A stretch of 64,000 nucleotides of DNA from Aliiglaciecola lipolytica (GCF_018860635.1 NZ_JAHKPT010000032.1:36704-100703), one strand, 5' to 3'. Positions 1-9,800 are shown, counted from the stretch's first letter. Program-made: numbers and translations. Notes: generated from the letters alone by a model not told the origin.

Positions 1-881
1 GTCGCACTGAACCGGACCGAATTGCTACTTTGCGCTCGGAAATTAAGGGCCAAGTCATTGACATTTTTGTGCAGGAAGGAGAGGCGGTAAAGCAGGGGCA
101 GAAGATTCTGAGCATTGATGGAAATGATCTTAATGCACTCTTGCGCTCGGCGAAATCGATTTTAAAACAGCGAGAAATTGAACTTGATGCCGCGCAGTCT
201 TTGGGTAAAAAAGGATTCCAATCGCAATCTGCTTTGGCTCAAGCTGACGCCAATGTAGAGCTGGCAAAAGCAGAAATAGAGCGCCTAGAATTGGCGATAA
301 CTAAAACCACTATTGTTGCGCCTTTCGATGGAATACTGAATACCCGTGAAGTTGAAATTGGCGATTTACTCAGAGATGGCGATACCATCGCTACTGTGGT
401 TGATTTAGATCCTTTGGTTATTTCCGCAGATGTGACTGAAAACTGGATTCAAAAAATTCACCTTGGCCAGCAGGCAAGTGGCAGACTTACTACAGGGCAG
501 ACTGCTTCAGGGAAAATTCGTTATATCTCCAGTATTTCAAATACCGGTACCAATACATTTAACTTAGAAGTTGAAGTGGCTAATCCAACCGGTGCATTGT
601 TGGCAGGAATGAGCACAGAATTAAAAATACCACTGCAACAAGATTGGGCAATTAAGATTACGCCAGCGGTGATGGCTTTGGACGAACAAGGTAATTTAGG
701 TGTTAAAACCGTTGAAGGTGACATTGTTAAGTTTGTGCCAATCGATATTGTTAAGAGTGACAGTGAAGGTGTCTGGTTATCAGGATTAGGTGAAAAAGCG
801 CGCATTATTACCCGAGGGCAAGGATTTGTTCGTGATGGCGATAAAGTAGAAATTGTTGACGACTCAATGTCTGAAAAATAG
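1..881 (+). CDS. RND efflux membrane-fusion (adaptor) protein, 5' end outside window
   Basis: Periplasmic adaptor of a tripartite RND exporter, linking the inner-membrane pump to an outer-membrane channel. The frame is open from base 3, so the gene begins before the window and the first TTG at base 30 is not the true start. The visible protein begins inside the first lipoyl/biotinyl half-motif (GQVIDIFVQEGEAVKQGQ), continues through a helical hairpin (about residues 45-90) and returns through the second half-motif (TTIVAPFDGIL) into beta-barrel and membrane-proximal domains, the usual HlyD/AcrA order. It ends 14 bp before the pump gene, so the two are surely co-transcribed. The exported substrate cannot be inferred. 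Confidence 0.88.
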   Translation, partial: RTEPDRIATLRSEIKGQVIDIFVQEGEAVKQGQKILSIDGNDLNALLRSAKSILKQREIELDAAQSLGKKGFQSQSALAQADANVELAKAEIERLELAITKTTIVAPFDGILNTREVEIGDLLRDGDTIATVVDLDPLVISADVTENWIQKIHLGQQASGRLTTGQTASGKIRYISSISNTGTNTFNLEVEVANPTGALLAGMSTELKIPLQQDWAIKITPAVMALDEQGNLGVKTVEGDIVKFVPIDIVKSDSEGVWLSGLGEKARIITRGQGFVRDGDKVEIVDDSMSEK

Positions 882-895
882 CAGTATTATTTCCT

Positions 896-3800
896 ATGAA
901 AAATATTATATCCGCTTCCATCGACCACACGCGCACAGTATTAATGATTTTTGTACTCTTGCTGGTCTCTGGTGCAGTAACCTATTTAAATATTCCCAAA
1001 GAATCAAATCCTGATGTACCTATTCCCTTCATCTATGTTTCGATTGTCCATGATGGCATTGCGCCGGAAGACGCTGAGCGAATGCTCGTCAAACCAATGG
1101 AAAGGGAATTACGCTCCATTGACGGCTTAAAAGAAATGAAAGCAACAGCAGGCGAGGGCTTCGCCAGTATTACTATGGAATTTGTTGCTGGTTTTGATTC
1201 CAAAGAAGCGTTAGCAGATGTGCGCGATAAAGTTACAGTGGCTCGCGCGAAACTCCCAGAAGAGACAGAAGAGCCAACGATTCACGAAATTACAATGGCG
1301 GGGCAGCAGGCCGTTTTGACGGTGGTGCTGTCTGGCCCTGTTTCTGAAAGAGCACTGATAACCACCGCCCGAGAACTACAAAATGGACTTGAAGGACTGT
1401 CTGAAGTGCTTGAGGTGGACATTGGTGGTGACCGTGAAGACTTAGTGGAAATTATTGTCGATCCCTTGTTGTTGGAGTCTTACAGGCTTGATCAAAGTGA
1501 AATTTTAACCCTCTTATCTCGCAACAACCGATTGGTACCTGCGGGTACTATGGATACCGGAGTTGGTAGCTTCGCGGTTAAAGTTCCGTCGGTTTTTGAA
1601 ACGGTTAAAGACGTATTGGAACAGCCAATAAAAGTTGATGGTGACAGAGTGATCACCTTTGAAGATGTAGCTCAGGTGCGCCGTTCTTATAAAGATCCGG
1701 CAGGCTTTGCTCGTTTAGATTCTCATCCCTCAGTGTCGCTTGAAATAAAAAAACGTCCGGGTGAGAACTTGCTGATTACCGTGGAAAAAGTCAAAGCCTT
1801 TGTGGAGCAAGCCAAAGGGTCTTCAATTTGGCCGAATAGTGTGAATGTTACATACACAGGCGACCAGTCAATAAACATAAATACGATGCTCGGTGACCTA
1901 CAGAATAATGTCACCAGTGCAGTAGTCTTAGTGGCTATAGTAATAGTTGCTATATTAGGCGTGCGCACCGCGTTTTTGGTGGGCGTGTCTATACCAGGTT
2001 CTTTTCTAACCGGTATTTTGGTTATTTCCTTGTTTGGCTATACCTTGAACATGGTGGTTTTGTTTTCTCTAATTATGGCTGTTGGTATGTTGGTCGATGG
2101 TGCCATAGTGGTGACAGAATATGCCGATAGGTGCATGAGCGAAGGTCAAGACAAGAAAAGTGCTTACAAAAACGCAGCTCTGCGCATGGCATGGCCAATA
2201 ATCGCCTCTACCGCTACGACGTTAGCCGCGTTTGCTCCGTTAATGTTCTGGCCGGGTATTATGGGTGAGTTCATGAAGTACTTACCTTTTACCCTGATAG
2301 CAGTATTAACCGCATCACTGTTAATGGCATTGGTATTTGTACCAACTTTAGGAGCCGCTTTTGGTAAACCTCGATATATCAGTGAGAAAACCAGACAACA
2401 ACTTGAACAAGCTGAACACGGCGATCTGCTTGCACTTGATGGATACACCGGTGGTTACATTCGATTTTTATCAAAGGCCATTGCTCACCCTTTAAAAAGT
2501 TTATCAATTGCTGTTGTTTTTGGTCTAGTGATTTTTACTTTATATATTTCATCAGGCTTAGGCGTGGAGTTTTTTCCAAAGGCCGATAGTCAAGGCGTGA
2601 ACATCACAGTGAGATCTACCGGTGATTATTCGGTTTACGAAAAAGACAATATCATCAAAGAAGTGGAAGCAAAGTTAATTGATATGCCTGAAATCGATAC
2701 TTTGTATTCTCGTTCTGGTGGTCAAGATCAAATTGGAACGCTGCGGTTGAACCTTCTCGACTGGCATTTACGAGCCCACTCAGATGAGGTTTTAATTGAC
2801 GTAGAAAAACGAATTGGAGATATGCCTGGGCTCGACATAGAAGTCGCACCTGACCAAGAAGGGCCTCAGTCTGGTAAAGATTTACAAATTGAAATATCTT
2901 CTCGATACCCTGAATTATTGAATGATGCAGCATTAAAAATTCGTAAGGCGTTAGATGCGAACTCGAAATTTACGTCTATCGGTGACACTGCGTCAAAGCC
3001 CGGTATTGAGTGGCAGTTGAAAGTTAATAGAAGTGATGCTGCAAGGTTTGGCGCTGATGCTACCTTAGTGGGTAACACGGTACAATTTGTGACGACAGGC
3101 TTACGAATCGGGGAATATCGACCAGATGACGTGGATGATGAATTAGATATTCGGGTTAGATTTCCGCGCACTGACAGGTACATTGGTAAGCTTGATGAAT
3201 TGAGATTAAAAACAGCAAATGGTCTGGTACCCATAAGTAATTTTGTAGAACGCACTGCCCAATTGAAAACCGATTTAATTCGTCATGTGGATAGCAAACG
3301 TGTGTTGCAAGTTGAAGCGAATATGGTACCTGGCGAGTTATTAAGCATTGCTCTGCCTGAGCTAAGGGAGCAGCTACCTAAGTTGAATATAGATCCCAGA
3401 GTAGAGATCACAATTAAAGGCCAAAATGAGCAACAAGAAGAGTCCCAAGCATTCTTGCTCAATGCATTTTTGATAGCTTTGTTTGTTATGGCTATTATTT
3501 TAGTGACGCAGTTTAATAGTTTCTACCAGGCTTTCTTAATTTTGAGTGCGGTATTATTTTCAATTGTAGGTGTGGTACTCGGTCTGCTTATATTCCAGAA
3601 ACCCTTCGGCATAGTCATGTCTGGAGTGGGTGTTATCGCCCTAGCCGGGATCGTGGTGAATAATAATATTGTGTTGATTGATACCTACAACATATTAAAA
3701 AGTGAAGGGCTTAAAACGACCGAGGCAATATTGCGCACAGGAGCACAACGTTTAAGACCCGTAATGATGACTACGGTGACGACCATTCTCGGGTTATTAC

Positions 3801-4009
3801 CAATGGTAATGGGTGTTAATATCGACTTCATGGGGCGCAATGTTGATATTGGTGGTCCATCAACTGAATATTGGTCTCAGTTAGCTACGGCAGTGGCTGG
3901 TGGATTAGCCTTTGCGACTGTGTTAACACTAGTATTAACACCATGCATGTTGGCGTTTAAAGATAATTTACGAGCATATTTACCCAAACCACGGACTGCA
4001 ATTGAATAA
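896..4009 (+). CDS. RND-family efflux pump, inner-membrane transporter
   Basis: Proton-driven inner-membrane pump of the AcrB/HAE1 type, 1037 residues, normal for the family. It has an N-terminal helix, a large periplasmic loop, a helix bundle near residues 340-480, a second periplasmic loop and a C-terminal helix bundle. TM4 carries GMLVDGAIVVTE, where AcrB has an Asp-Asp pair. The region matching AcrB TM10 reads GIVVNNNIVLID, with Asn where AcrB has its relay Lys. The pump therefore belongs to a non-AcrB subgroup (alignment by eye). It follows its adaptor by 14 bp. No outer-membrane channel gene or regulator is visible nearby. Substrate is unknown. Confidence 0.93.
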   Translation: MKNIISASIDHTRTVLMIFVLLLVSGAVTYLNIPKESNPDVPIPFIYVSIVHDGIAPEDAERMLVKPMERELRSIDGLKEMKATAGEGFASITMEFVAGFDSKEALADVRDKVTVARAKLPEETEEPTIHEITMAGQQAVLTVVLSGPVSERALITTARELQNGLEGLSEVLEVDIGGDREDLVEIIVDPLLLESYRLDQSEILTLLSRNNRLVPAGTMDTGVGSFAVKVPSVFETVKDVLEQPIKVDGDRVITFEDVAQVRRSYKDPAGFARLDSHPSVSLEIKKRPGENLLITVEKVKAFVEQAKGSSIWPNSVNVTYTGDQSININTMLGDLQNNVTSAVVLVAIVIVAILGVRTAFLVGVSIPGSFLTGILVISLFGYTLNMVVLFSLIMAVGMLVDGAIVVTEYADRCMSEGQDKKSAYKNAALRMAWPIIASTATTLAAFAPLMFWPGIMGEFMKYLPFTLIAVLTASLLMALVFVPTLGAAFGKPRYISEKTRQQLEQAEHGDLLALDGYTGGYIRFLSKAIAHPLKSLSIAVVFGLVIFTLYISSGLGVEFFPKADSQGVNITVRSTGDYSVYEKDNIIKEVEAKLIDMPEIDTLYSRSGGQDQIGTLRLNLLDWHLRAHSDEVLIDVEKRIGDMPGLDIEVAPDQEGPQSGKDLQIEISSRYPELLNDAALKIRKALDANSKFTSIGDTASKPGIEWQLKVNRSDAARFGADATLVGNTVQFVTTGLRIGEYRPDDVDDELDIRVRFPRTDRYIGKLDELRLKTANGLVPISNFVERTAQLKTDLIRHVDSKRVLQVEANMVPGELLSIALPELREQLPKLNIDPRVEITIKGQNEQQEESQAFLLNAFLIALFVMAIILVTQFNSFYQAFLILSAVLFSIVGVVLGLLIFQKPFGIVMSGVGVIALAGIVVNNNIVLIDTYNILKSEGLKTTEAILRTGAQRLRPVMMTTVTTILGLLPMVMGVNIDFMGRNVDIGGPSTEYWSQLATAVAGGLAFATVLTLVLTPCMLAFKDNLRAYLPKPRTAIE

Positions 4010-4050
4010 TCATTATTTGGGAATCGCGAATTTGCTGAGATAGATTATCT

Positions 4051-4075
4051 AGAGTGAGGCCTTGCGCCTCACTCT
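4051..4075. terminator. Perfect 10-bp inverted repeat between convergent genes
   Basis: AGAGTGAGGC at 4051-4060 pairs exactly with GCCTCACTCT at 4066-4075 around a 5-nt loop. It lies between the RND stop and the convergent DUF2750 stop, where a bidirectional terminator is expected. Neither side has a clear T tract, so the terminator role is an inference from position and stem quality. Confidence 0.5.
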
Positions 4076-4101
4076 AATGATAGGTTTTATCAAAGTTAAC
4101 T

Positions 4102-4482
4102 TTAGTTTAATTTAGACTGACTTCTTTGTTTTAATTCAGAATCAAAAACATCTGGAAAAACAACAATTCCCTCTTCATCAGGGTTTGGAAAAACTGCAAT
4201 ATTTACCCCGTCTTCCTCTAGACCGCCAGTCCAGCGCTCGAACCAATCTTGCAATGGAATCGCTTTAGGTGTGCATTGTGCCCAATCACCCGTTGCCCAA
4301 TATTCAGCAAATTCTTCAGAAGGCCATACTGGCACGCAGTCCTCATCTTCACTATTAAGCATAACGCAGCCATGCTCGTCAGTGAGGATCCAAATTTTTT
4401 GGTTGATTGTTACCTGAGTTAACAAGTAGGCATGCCGTTTTTCTGGGGACATTTGAATAACATCGTTAAGTTGCGAAGGCAT
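4102..4482 (-). CDS. DUF2750 family protein
   Basis: Small cytoplasmic protein (126 residues) of the uncharacterised DUF2750 family. Recognisable family features are a mid-protein VPVWPSEEFAEYW segment, IPLQDWFERWTGGLEEDG and a C-terminal VFPNPDEEGIVVFP. The longest frame runs up to 4599, but the ATG at 4482 is preferred because it has an AAGGA ribosome site about 9 nt upstream and begins where family members begin. No function is known for the family. The gene stands alone, convergent with the RND pump. Confidence 0.85.
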   Translation of the reverse strand: MPSQLNDVIQMSPEKRHAYLLTQVTINQKIWILTDEHGCVMLNSEDEDCVPVWPSEEFAEYWATGDWAQCTPKAIPLQDWFERWTGGLEEDGVNIAVFPNPDEEGIVVFPDVFDSELKQRSQSKLN

Positions 4483-4807
4483 AAATGTTTCCTTATAAGA
4501 AGCAGAAGTTAGGTACAAGATAAATCCAATATTGGTGTTAAAAAAATCAAAACACCTGGTTGAGAAACTATGGATTAAATAGCGCATATGAATATGCACA
4601 GACTTATATCACTAAAACCCATGGTGATACTAGTATTTAGCAATGGAATTCTGATTCTGCATTATTAATAGTCTAGAACAAAGTAGCGATTATTTTCTTT
4701 GTCATTCTGGAGTGTACAAATTTAAGCACAACTGATATTTAATCAATGCTTGAATAATTTGTGTATATGTAGGTAGTAAGTACTAACTCTAAACTGGCTG
4801 GTGCTGC
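4483..4807. other. Gene-free stretch (325 bp)
   Basis: Intergenic DNA upstream of the DUF2750 gene and downstream of the small membrane-protein gene. It is very AT-rich. I see no RNA gene, repeat or convincing terminator in it. It presumably holds the promoter of the DUF2750 gene. Confidence 0.5.
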
Positions 4808-5020
4808 TTACTTTCTTTTGTGTTTTTGGCCCGCCCCCCAGCCAATGATGCCAGCACCAAGAATTGCGCCTATCCAAGCAAATGGCAGTATTTGCGGATT
4901 GAGTTCTTTAGCAAATACTATGGTCAACATTGAGGATGCACACAATAACCAGCCAAATAATTCCATCTTATTTAGATACTTTGTGATGAAGTTGGGTTTA
5001 CTTTCCGGTGGAGGTGCCAT
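4808..5020 (-). CDS. Small two-helix membrane protein, unknown
   Basis: A 70-residue protein with two hydrophobic segments (about residues 20-38 and 43-62) and a basic C-terminus ending GQKHKRK. The pattern suggests an inner-membrane hairpin with the tail in the cytoplasm. I do not recognise a family. The ATG at 5020 lacks a strong ribosome site. Composition and the clean two-helix pattern favour a real gene, but no neighbour suggests a role. Confidence 0.55.
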   Translation of the reverse strand: MAPPPESKPNFITKYLNKMELFGWLLCASSMLTIVFAKELNPQILPFAWIGAILGAGIIGWGAGQKHKRK

Positions 5021-5173
5021 GAAATTATCTTTATTAATCGTAAATGAGAAGATGTGACATTTTGATCTTATTGAGTGCCATGTGCAATAACTAAAGGTTA
5101 ATTAGATGAGGTAAACGAGTGGGAGAAAAATCTATTTCAAAATATCCCACAAACTAATCTCAATCGATTGTTT

Positions 5174-6160
5174 TTATGCGACACAGCAATTATTTCGGCC
5201 CAAATCCTTTGCTTGGTACATCGCCCGATCAGCACGACCCAACCATTCAAAAGCAGTTTCGTGGGGCTCGTATTTGGCTGTGCCTACTGAAATTGTAATA
5301 TTGTGTTTAGCTAACCAACCTTCATTTTCAATAGCAAAGCGAAACTGTTCCGCTAGTTTGATTGCATCTTTGAGAGGGGTGTTTTCGGCAATAATCACAA
5401 ACTCTTCGCCACCAAACCGATACAGTTTATCAGTAGAGCGAATGCGCTTTTCTATGGTTTCCACAAATGCCTTTAAAATATCATCGCCTTTAGCATGACC
5501 ATAAGCATCATTGACCTTTTTGAAGTTATCTAGATCCATCAATATAAGGGAAACAGGTAAGCTTTGTTCTCTTCTTTGAAACGCAATCACATCTAATAAT
5601 TTTTCTTCCATTGCTCGTCTATTGCCGGCTCCGGTTAACGGATCGCTAGTGGCCAGCTCGGTCAATTGTTGTTGCTGTTTGCGCATGCGATCTGCAAATG
5701 CATAACTAAATAGTAAAGTCGCTATTGCTGTTACGTAGAACTCTAAAGCCAAAAATACAGTGAGTTGTTCGCGCAGCACATATCCGATAGAGAGTAAAAT
5801 CACCAAGCTGTATATCGCAGCCATGTTTGCAGGTAATAAGAAAAATATGGCGGTCAATGCTGGAAAAATCCACATCAATTGACTTATACCTTTGAGCAAT
5901 ATAGTTACAAACACAACAAACATGGCAACAAAAGCTAGTATGCGGCCAGGTATCAGGGTCTGATGAGTTCGGTAAACATAAACAAAAAGAGAACCTATTG
6001 CGAATACCGCAAATAGATCTAAGCAAGCGACAGCCCAATCTTGTTCCATGATTCGATAGATAGCAAAAGGCAATACGCCGATCGTACTTGCGCCGCTGAG
6101 AGTAAGGATAATGCTTTCTTCAGCACTACGCTTTTTTATGGGGGCAGAATGAGTAATCAT
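5174..6160 (-). CDS. Membrane-bound diguanylate cyclase (GGEEF)
   Basis: Makes cyclic di-GMP from two GTP. The N-terminal ~160 residues hold about six hydrophobic helices, an integral-membrane sensor I cannot assign to a named MASE class. A short linker (MRKQQQQLTELATSDPLTG) leads to a GGDEF domain at about residues 165-325. The active-site loop is RFGGEEFVII, a catalytically competent form. RSTD lies five residues before GGEEF and fits the RxxD inhibitory I-site, so product inhibition is likely. The metal-binding MDLDNFKKVND motif is intact. The ATG at 6160 is preceded by GGAGG. It lies 162 bp downstream of a same-strand dehydrogenase, probably unrelated. Confidence 0.93.
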   Translation of the reverse strand: MITHSAPIKKRSAEESIILTLSGASTIGVLPFAIYRIMEQDWAVACLDLFAVFAIGSLFVYVYRTHQTLIPGRILAFVAMFVVFVTILLKGISQLMWIFPALTAIFFLLPANMAAIYSLVILLSIGYVLREQLTVFLALEFYVTAIATLLFSYAFADRMRKQQQQLTELATSDPLTGAGNRRAMEEKLLDVIAFQRREQSLPVSLILMDLDNFKKVNDAYGHAKGDDILKAFVETIEKRIRSTDKLYRFGGEEFVIIAENTPLKDAIKLAEQFRFAIENEGWLAKHNITISVGTAKYEPHETAFEWLGRADRAMYQAKDLGRNNCCVA

Positions 6161-6322
6161 AATTTCTGCATCCTCCGTGATGCTTAAACCACTTAATAAT
6201 TCTCTGTATAGGTTTAATACAGCATATCAAAGTATAAGGACGCCACTTATGATTATTTACACTAATATAGTCATCTTTAATAACCATAGTCAGTTGTAAT
6301 TTTACCGGAAACAATTGAGTTA

Positions 6323-7258
6323 TTAGTAGCCTTTTTCCCAATCGATTAAATTTATTAGTTTTTCGTTTCGATTAAATAAGCGCAAATTTTGCAGAAAGAT
6401 TTTAGATATTTCGTCTGGTTTAGAAATCGCCGCAGTATGCTGGGTGATATAGAGGTTGTCTAAACCCCAAAACGGATGATCTTCAGCTAATGGTTCTTTA
6501 ATAAAAACGTCTAAAACCGCGGCCTGTAATTGATTATGTGAAAGAGCATGAAGCAGCGCATTCTCATCAATAACTTGGCCTCTACCTGCGTTTATTAATA
6601 TGCATTGGTGGTTTAATAATGACAGAACCCCTTTGTCTATTAACTTTTCAGTTTTATCTGTATGTGGCAATAGTACAACGAGGTAGTCTAATGAATGGGC
6701 AAATTCTTGAAGCTGATTAAGTTGATAAAACTCATCTACAAAATCCAATTGTCGTATGTTTTGTGCAATACCTATGACTTGCATTCCAAAGTGTTTAGCA
6801 GTTTTCGCTATTTCTGTACCGATTGAACCCATACCCAGAATACCAATGGTTTTTCCCTGTAAAGGAGCGCAAAGGGGTTGCGTCCAATTTCGATTTGTCT
6901 GCAAGTCTTTAAAAGTTTGAATTCTTCTTGCGAAATACAGCAAATAACTGAACACATATTCACGCATTTGCGGCCCAAAAATATCTTTTACACCAGTCAA
7001 TTTAAAATCGTGGGGAGCCGAATCAAAAAACGGTTTTATGCCTGCCCAAGTCGATTGAACCCACTTCACATTTGGGCAATGGGGTAAAACATCAATACAC
7101 AGATTAGGCTCGCCTAGCACTACATCAATAGTGTGAGCGTCGGAAATTAAGGCCGGATCTTTGGGGCAAATTTGAATACTGAGATCAGCTATTTTAGCCC
7201 GTTCAATATGCTCTACATAGTCAATTGCATCTTTGCTACTAATCAATAAATTAATCAT
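6323..7258 (-). CDS. D-2-hydroxyacid dehydrogenase, NAD(P)-dependent
   Basis: Reduces a 2-oxoacid to the D-2-hydroxyacid (or the reverse) in the cytoplasm; 311 residues, typical of the GhrA-like branch. The Rossmann motif GILGMGSIGTEIA lies near residues 140-152. Catalytic residues are visible: Arg in LINAGRGQVID, Glu in VFIKEPLAEDHPF and His in YITQHTAA. Substrate cannot be fixed from sequence; glyoxylate/hydroxypyruvate or a branched or sulphur-containing 2-oxoacid are all possible. It is divergent from the PLP-enzyme gene across 139 bp, so a shared control region is possible. The ATG at 7258 has AGAG upstream. Confidence 0.88.
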   Translation of the reverse strand: MINLLISSKDAIDYVEHIERAKIADLSIQICPKDPALISDAHTIDVVLGEPNLCIDVLPHCPNVKWVQSTWAGIKPFFDSAPHDFKLTGVKDIFGPQMREYVFSYLLYFARRIQTFKDLQTNRNWTQPLCAPLQGKTIGILGMGSIGTEIAKTAKHFGMQVIGIAQNIRQLDFVDEFYQLNQLQEFAHSLDYLVVLLPHTDKTEKLIDKGVLSLLNHQCILINAGRGQVIDENALLHALSHNQLQAAVLDVFIKEPLAEDHPFWGLDNLYITQHTAAISKPDEISKIFLQNLRLFNRNEKLINLIDWEKGY

Positions 7259-7397
7259 TTAGTTCTCTCATAGTAAACTTAACTTTCCTATTTTTGCCGA
7301 ATTTATCAAAATTATATTCGTAACATTGTTTAAATTTGCTTATTTAATTGCTTAATATTGTTTTTAACAAAATATTATACATTTTAGTAACAACTGA

Positions 7398-9215
7398 ATG
7401 CAGAGTAACCTTATGGAAAATGAGCAACAAGTAAACCAAGCTAAATTACTTTCTCCAAGACGTAATACTACAGAGGCTGTTAGTATTGATGAACTTGCAC
7501 AAGAGCAGTTGGCACATTTCGGAATTGAGCCTCACTCTGAGTATGGTAAAGCATTGTTTGCTACAGCCAAACATCTTTACTTAGCCCAACTTGATGTTAA
7601 TAGACTTTGGACAATAACCAATGAGACTTTGGATGGTTTAAGCAAAGAAAACAAGTTGGCTTATTTTAATGCGAAGAAGTTTCTTTCATTCCAAATTGCG
7701 AAAATACTCGACACTCTGCAGAATCCTTTTAGGGCAACTTATCAGAGCATGACTCAACAATCTGGCTCACAGGTGTCTAAAAGTCACTACCCATTGTTTG
7801 ACAATATTCCAGCATTATTTTCTGCTACACCAGTGATCGTGCGCACTGCAACTTACGTTTACGCGTGCACTGAATGGGTCGATGATGCTTTTCACGGTAA
7901 GGAATTTACTCACCAAATATACTCAAGATTACTCAATCCTACCAATATCTCTTTAGCTAATGCGATTGTTGATTTAGAAGCAGGCCCTTATTCAGCTGAT
8001 TACTTGGCATGGAATTTCAACTCTGGCATGGCTGCGATTGACGCTTTACTTTCAAATGTACTTTCCCACTCGGATATATTAATTGTTTCGCGCAATGTAT
8101 ATGGCGGTGTTTACCAGCTTTTACACGACTATTTTGCCCGTGAAAATAGAATGAATATTCAGTTAGAGTGGTTTGATGGTTACAGTGCAGAAGAGTTTTC
8201 TGATTTTATTAAGCAGGTTAAAAGCAAACATAAAATTAGCTTAAAAACACAAAACCTACATGTGTATTTGGAATCACCATGTAACCCTCATGGTTACGTA
8301 TTGGATGTGGCAGGCATCTGCGAAATTGCCCATAGAGAAAATCATTTAGTAATGCTAGATGCAACCTTGGCTACGCCCATTTTACATCAGCCATTGCAGC
8401 AAAAAGATAAATCTAAAAGACCAGATTATGTAGTACACAGTTATACCAAAGACATATGTGGAACGGGAGCAACTACAGCAGGTGTAGTTATAGGCGAAGG
8501 ATTTCGAATGTTTCAACCTAAGGGAAGCTGTGTCAATGGAGTTGATTGGTCGCGTACAATGTTTTGGGATGTATATTACATTAAAGGGGCTTTTCTTGAT
8601 TCGGAAAAAGCTTTTGATGTCTTAAGTGGTATGAAAACACTTGAGCAACGAATAATGAATAAGGTGATAAATACCCAAGTATTTAGTCGATTCTTAGAGG
8701 CCCATCCTTTATTTAATGTAAATAGTCACGCATTACCAAACCACCCCAATGCTGAATTACGAAAGAACCAAATGCGGCATGGTTGGCCCTGTGCATTATT
8801 CACCATCGATCTTGAAAAGGCGGGGTTAACCCGAGAGGCATTTGTTCGCTTCTTTGACGCATTGGAACCGGCTTTTAGTCATCAGGTAAGTATTGGACAA
8901 AATAATACGATTATCTTATGTCCAGCTTTAACCTCACACTCTGAGCTATCAACTGCAGAACAACAAAAAGGTGGGATTCACCCTACTACCATGCGTATTG
9001 CAATGGGAACCGATAACGTTAAACAGTTAATGGCTCATTTAATCAATAGCGCAAAATTGCATATTGATCCCTGTATTGCGAATTTTAGCCAGCAATTTAT
9101 GAGCCTAGAAGAAATTGATAAATTGTATATGGAAATATGTATGCAAGTTTGTCAGCAACATTATGGTTCAGGACCTAAAATGCATGGATTAGTACATCAA
9201 GAAATGGCCAAATAA
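7398..9215 (+). CDS. Cys/Met-metabolism PLP-dependent enzyme with long N-terminal extension
   Basis: Fold-type I PLP enzyme of the cystathionine gamma-synthase/methionine gamma-lyase family. At 605 residues it is about 200 longer than the usual ~400. Landmarks: YSRLLNPTN (the YSRYGNPT-like motif), NFNSGMAAIDALL, NVYGGVYQLL, YLESPCNPHGYVLDV, MLDATLATPI (Asp that contacts the PLP nitrogen) and HSYTKDICGTG (probable Schiff-base Lys). Residues 1-170 are a mostly helical extension of unknown role. The ATG at 7413 (Met6) has AGAG upstream and may be the true start. Reaction is undetermined: synthase, beta-/gamma-lyase or another replacement reaction. It is convergent with lrp and divergent from the dehydrogenase. 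Confidence 0.82.
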   Translation: MQSNLMENEQQVNQAKLLSPRRNTTEAVSIDELAQEQLAHFGIEPHSEYGKALFATAKHLYLAQLDVNRLWTITNETLDGLSKENKLAYFNAKKFLSFQIAKILDTLQNPFRATYQSMTQQSGSQVSKSHYPLFDNIPALFSATPVIVRTATYVYACTEWVDDAFHGKEFTHQIYSRLLNPTNISLANAIVDLEAGPYSADYLAWNFNSGMAAIDALLSNVLSHSDILIVSRNVYGGVYQLLHDYFARENRMNIQLEWFDGYSAEEFSDFIKQVKSKHKISLKTQNLHVYLESPCNPHGYVLDVAGICEIAHRENHLVMLDATLATPILHQPLQQKDKSKRPDYVVHSYTKDICGTGATTAGVVIGEGFRMFQPKGSCVNGVDWSRTMFWDVYYIKGAFLDSEKAFDVLSGMKTLEQRIMNKVINTQVFSRFLEAHPLFNVNSHALPNHPNAELRKNQMRHGWPCALFTIDLEKAGLTREAFVRFFDALEPAFSHQVSIGQNNTIILCPALTSHSELSTAEQQKGGIHPTTMRIAMGTDNVKQLMAHLINSAKLHIDPCIANFSQQFMSLEEIDKLYMEICMQVCQQHYGSGPKMHGLVHQEMAK

Positions 9216-9276
9216 GCATACACTAAGGTGAGTTTTAAAGCGCAAATAGTAACCCTATAAACGGCGTTACTTTTCG

Positions 9277-9753
9277 CTATTTGAAGTTAGGTAGGGTGTG
9301 GCTTATTTGATGCTCGTATACCAGCGCAGTTTCCACATGGCTAACTTCTTTTCGGGCAGTAATTGCATTGAACACAAAGTCTCTGAGATGAATGGAATCA
9401 GTTACCGCCACATGTACAAAAAAGTCATTTTCACCGCCCATATGAAATATATTTAACACTTCGGCCATTGGTAATAGTGATGTTTGAAAGTTGTCTACTG
9501 TTGCGCGATTGTGATCCTTTAAGCGTACCGAAATCATTGCTTGAATATGCCCTCCTAGAGCGTTCAAGTTAACTTGCATACTCAAGTTTTCGATAATGCC
9601 ATCAGACTGTAATTTTTTAACTCTTTCCAGACTTGAAGATGGCGCTAACTTAACTTTCGCGGCGATGTCCTTATTACTTAAACTGGGATCTGCATACATG
9701 GTTGCTAAGATCTCTAAGTCTATTTTATCTAGCGCTCGCTGTGGATTTTTCAC
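9277..9753 (-). CDS. Lrp/AsnC family transcriptional regulator
   Basis: DNA-binding regulator that typically senses amino acids, 158 residues, standard length. The N-terminal winged HTH (IDLEILATMYADPSLSNKDI, then KLAPSSSLERVKKL) is followed by an alpha-beta RAM effector domain (about residues 68-150). It lies 47 bp downstream of anmK on the same strand and could be read from that transcript. It is convergent with the PLP-enzyme gene, 61 bp away. Control of that enzyme is a reasonable guess from family habits, not something the sequence shows. Confidence 0.92.
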   Translation of the reverse strand: MKNPQRALDKIDLEILATMYADPSLSNKDIAAKVKLAPSSSLERVKKLQSDGIIENLSMQVNLNALGGHIQAMISVRLKDHNRATVDNFQTSLLPMAEVLNIFHMGGENDFFVHVAVTDSIHLRDFVFNAITARKEVSHVETALVYEHQISHTLPNFK

Positions 9754-9800
9754 GTTATAATTTCAATTTAGTTAAGGGTTGTTTATGCATTTTTACTAAC

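Noticed and set aside
4483..4599. N-terminal extension of the DUF2750 protein
   Set aside because: The extra 39 codons precede the good ribosome site at 4482 and do not resemble the family.
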